Below are positions 33,127 to 34,516 of a DNA stretch of 34,516 nt, in pieces (the first letter of the stretch is position 1; every line of letters starts with the position of its first letter). The position numbers and the translations under genes were made by a program. The notes beneath the pieces are model-generated. The model saw only the letters and a list, made by a program, of their open reading frames with translations, did no database searches and had not been told where the DNA came from. The DNA is taken from positions 25,823 to 60,338 of the forward strand of contig KQ965888.1 in the NCBI GenBank assembly GCA_001574975.1, written 5' to 3'. Origin of the DNA: Gonapodya prolifera JEL478 (lineage: Eukaryota; Monoblepharomycota; Monoblepharidomycetes; Monoblepharidales; Gonapodyaceae).

Positions 33127-33848
33127 TTATATCAGAGCATAGAAGTTGAAAGGGAAACTGTACACAAAACTTGTCGAACCGGCAACCGTCGCCTTCCAAA
33201 ATGGGCGACCAGTTGTTGAGTTGTGAGCGTAGATGTTACCACCAGCCCTACGAGACGTAATTGAGACAATTGTTTGCACAGGATCCCAGAGGACGAGAGG
33301 TCGACGCTCACCCAAAGTACACGACGTTGCCCTCCGAAAGCATTGCTGTGGGCTCGTGGCCACCTCCCACGAGTTCCTGTTGCCATACGACGGATCCAGT
33401 TTCGATCGATATTCCCATGGCGCGGCACTTGGATACGGCGATGAGCAAGCCACTCGGGGGTGGGGTTCCAGAGTCCTCTTCACGAATGGAAGTAAGGGTT
33501 GGCTCCACAGCTGGAGTAGAGGGGGCCACCACGGAAAAAGAAATCGAAGCTGTCGAGGCCGAAGGAAGGAGAAGGGTGACGGGCTCGATGTTCACGAACT
33601 GAGGGAACGGGGTTCGCCAGAGCTCTGCCCCAGTCACGGCATCCAGGCCGATGACCTGGAGAGCAAGAGACAGTTCCCTTTCGTTGAGTGGTTCACGGTG
33701 GAACAATATGCGATGTCTGTCCTTACCTTGGCTAGAATCCCCACAAAAAGAATAAACCGTGACCGGTCAAGGGTGAGAGTGACGAGAGCCATTCCAGCAC
33801 TCGGGAGGGAGTTCTTCCAAACAGTCGTTCCTGCGTTTATCAATAGCA
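33127..33848 (-). CDS. PQQ-like (quinoprotein) beta-propeller protein, 3' part
   Basis: The minus strand encodes repeated propeller-blade motifs. Exons read as about 33727-33848, 33312-33655 and 33127-33247, with in-phase introns (GTAAGG...CTCCAG; GTGAGC...TCGTAG). Blade signatures of the form D/N-x-x-TG-x-x-(L/V/F)-W recur: INAGTTVWKNSLP, GLDAVTGAELWR, SIETGSVVWQQEL and HNSTTGRPFWKAT, each followed by strand pairs (ILFVGILAKVIG, NVVYFGAGGNIYAH). This is the pattern of quinoprotein alcohol dehydrogenase-like propellers; no PQQ-binding residues can be asserted, so binding or scaffolding is as likely as catalysis. The stop is TAA at 33127-33129. The 5' end is unresolved: MIFVGTIGQCAVLS near 33990 looks like an earlier blade but does not join in frame, so the gene may be truncated or broken upstream. 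Confidence 0.7.
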
Positions 33849-34516
33849 CTAAAGCGAGTACGCGTAAGCAAGATCGACCTGAATTGAATCTTCCAGACGA
33901 CTTACTAAACACTGAAAGGTGAAGACCGTCGTCAGCAAAAAAGTCGAGCAATGAAAATCATGGACAAGACAGCGCACTGGCCAATCGTTCCCACGAAAAT
34001 CATTTCACGCCCCACCGAGAGACGTTTTTCGTCCTGCGACTGTTGCTTCGAGTCACCAAGAGTAGTCGAGGATTCGGAGGCGGTGTATGGGGGAAGATCG
34101 GAGACCACTGTGTCAGGGAAATGCCTCCCCCCCCCATAATATCTCCCCCCCCCCCCAAAATAAGCATTTTCAATTGTACTGTTAACTTTAATGTAATCTT
34201 AAACAACGTGTTTTGGTGTCACTACATTCCAACATTCACTATCCCTCGAGTGCCTCTAAGTCCAGGAACTGCATTACATCAGGCGGCACCTGCCTGGAGT
34301 TGACGTCACTCCGTCTTCTTCCTTCTTTTCATAGGTGCGGCCGACAATCCAGGTTCCAATGTAATACGCCTCTCTGTAATATTAATTCAATATGAGCAAA
34401 CAAAAATTTTGGGCATGTCAAGTGCTGACTCACTTTTTGGTGTTGTCTGAAGCTGCTCGGAAGGGAGTAGTGCTGTTACAACTGAGAGTTTCTTCACATA
34501 CCGACGCTGCTTAGTC
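33849..34516. other. Unresolved upstream part of the propeller gene and flank
   Basis: One blade-like segment occurs near 33990 on the minus strand; beyond 34050 nothing is recognised. The stretch includes the poly-C tracts listed separately. Confidence 0.4.
34127..34156. repeat. Poly-C tracts
   Basis: A run of nine C (34127-34135) and a run of twelve C (34145-34156), separated by ATAATATCT. Low complexity; run lengths are prone to sequencing error. Confidence 0.9.

Noticed and set aside
1-34516. CRISPR arrays, bacterial operons, rRNA or recognisable transposase/reverse transcriptase
   Set aside because: None seen: no regularly spaced short repeats, no DDE or YxDD motifs, and the gene structure is spliced eukaryotic.

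Overview
This window is nuclear DNA of a filamentous or zoosporic fungus. The genes are split by many short GT-AG introns (mostly 55-90 nt), and the recognisable products are eukaryotic: TFIIIB subunit Bdp1, a UCH37-type deubiquitinase, a cytochrome P450, an SDR oxidoreductase and a soluble-guanylate-cyclase-like haem protein. An H-NOX/HNOBA protein, an N4/N6 DNA-methyltransferase-like gene and a RAMA-like reader domain together point to an early-diverging (chytrid-like) fungus rather than a yeast or mushroom. That placement is inference. One ambiguous base (position 981) and several single-base frame breaks suggest a draft assembly, decaying genes, or both.

Layout. 1-1667 (+): 3' part of a degenerate N4/N6-MTase-like gene. 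1.7-4.7 kb: no recognised gene, one candidate exon pair on the minus strand. 4.7-6.5 kb (-): BDP1. 6.55-8.33 kb (-): a broken P450 with an intact haem-ligand loop and a 66-bp internal tandem duplication. 8.3-11.1 kb: little, apart from a frame-broken coding remnant and a degenerate repeat. 11.1-13.9 kb (-): a nine-exon UCH37 homologue with a C-terminal RAMA-like domain. 14-26 kb: gene-poor, with short candidate genes and one dispersed repeat pair. 26.2-28.5 kb (+): the H-NOX gene. 28.8-29.5 kb (+): a small calycin/FABP-like protein. 31.3-32.7 kb (+): an eight-exon SDR gene flanked by a ~100-bp direct repeat. 33.1-33.85 kb (-): the 3' part of a PQQ-like beta-propeller gene.

The most unusual gene is at 26193-28475. 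It has the full soluble guanylate cyclase sensor half: an H-NOX domain with the proximal His and the YxSxR haem-propionate motif, then HNOBA and a coiled coil. The cyclase catalytic domain is missing. If the last intron is spliced as proposed, it is replaced in frame by a four-helix membrane region. This would be a membrane-tethered NO/O2 haem sensor with an unknown output. The second is the deubiquitinase-RAMA fusion, which resembles the logic of animal MPND (a protease-fold domain joined to a RAMA reader). It would be notable in a lineage that uses DNA 6mA. The genes do not form one pathway; these are separate observations. Exon boundaries were derived by hand from splice signals and frame continuity, and none was confirmed by transcripts.
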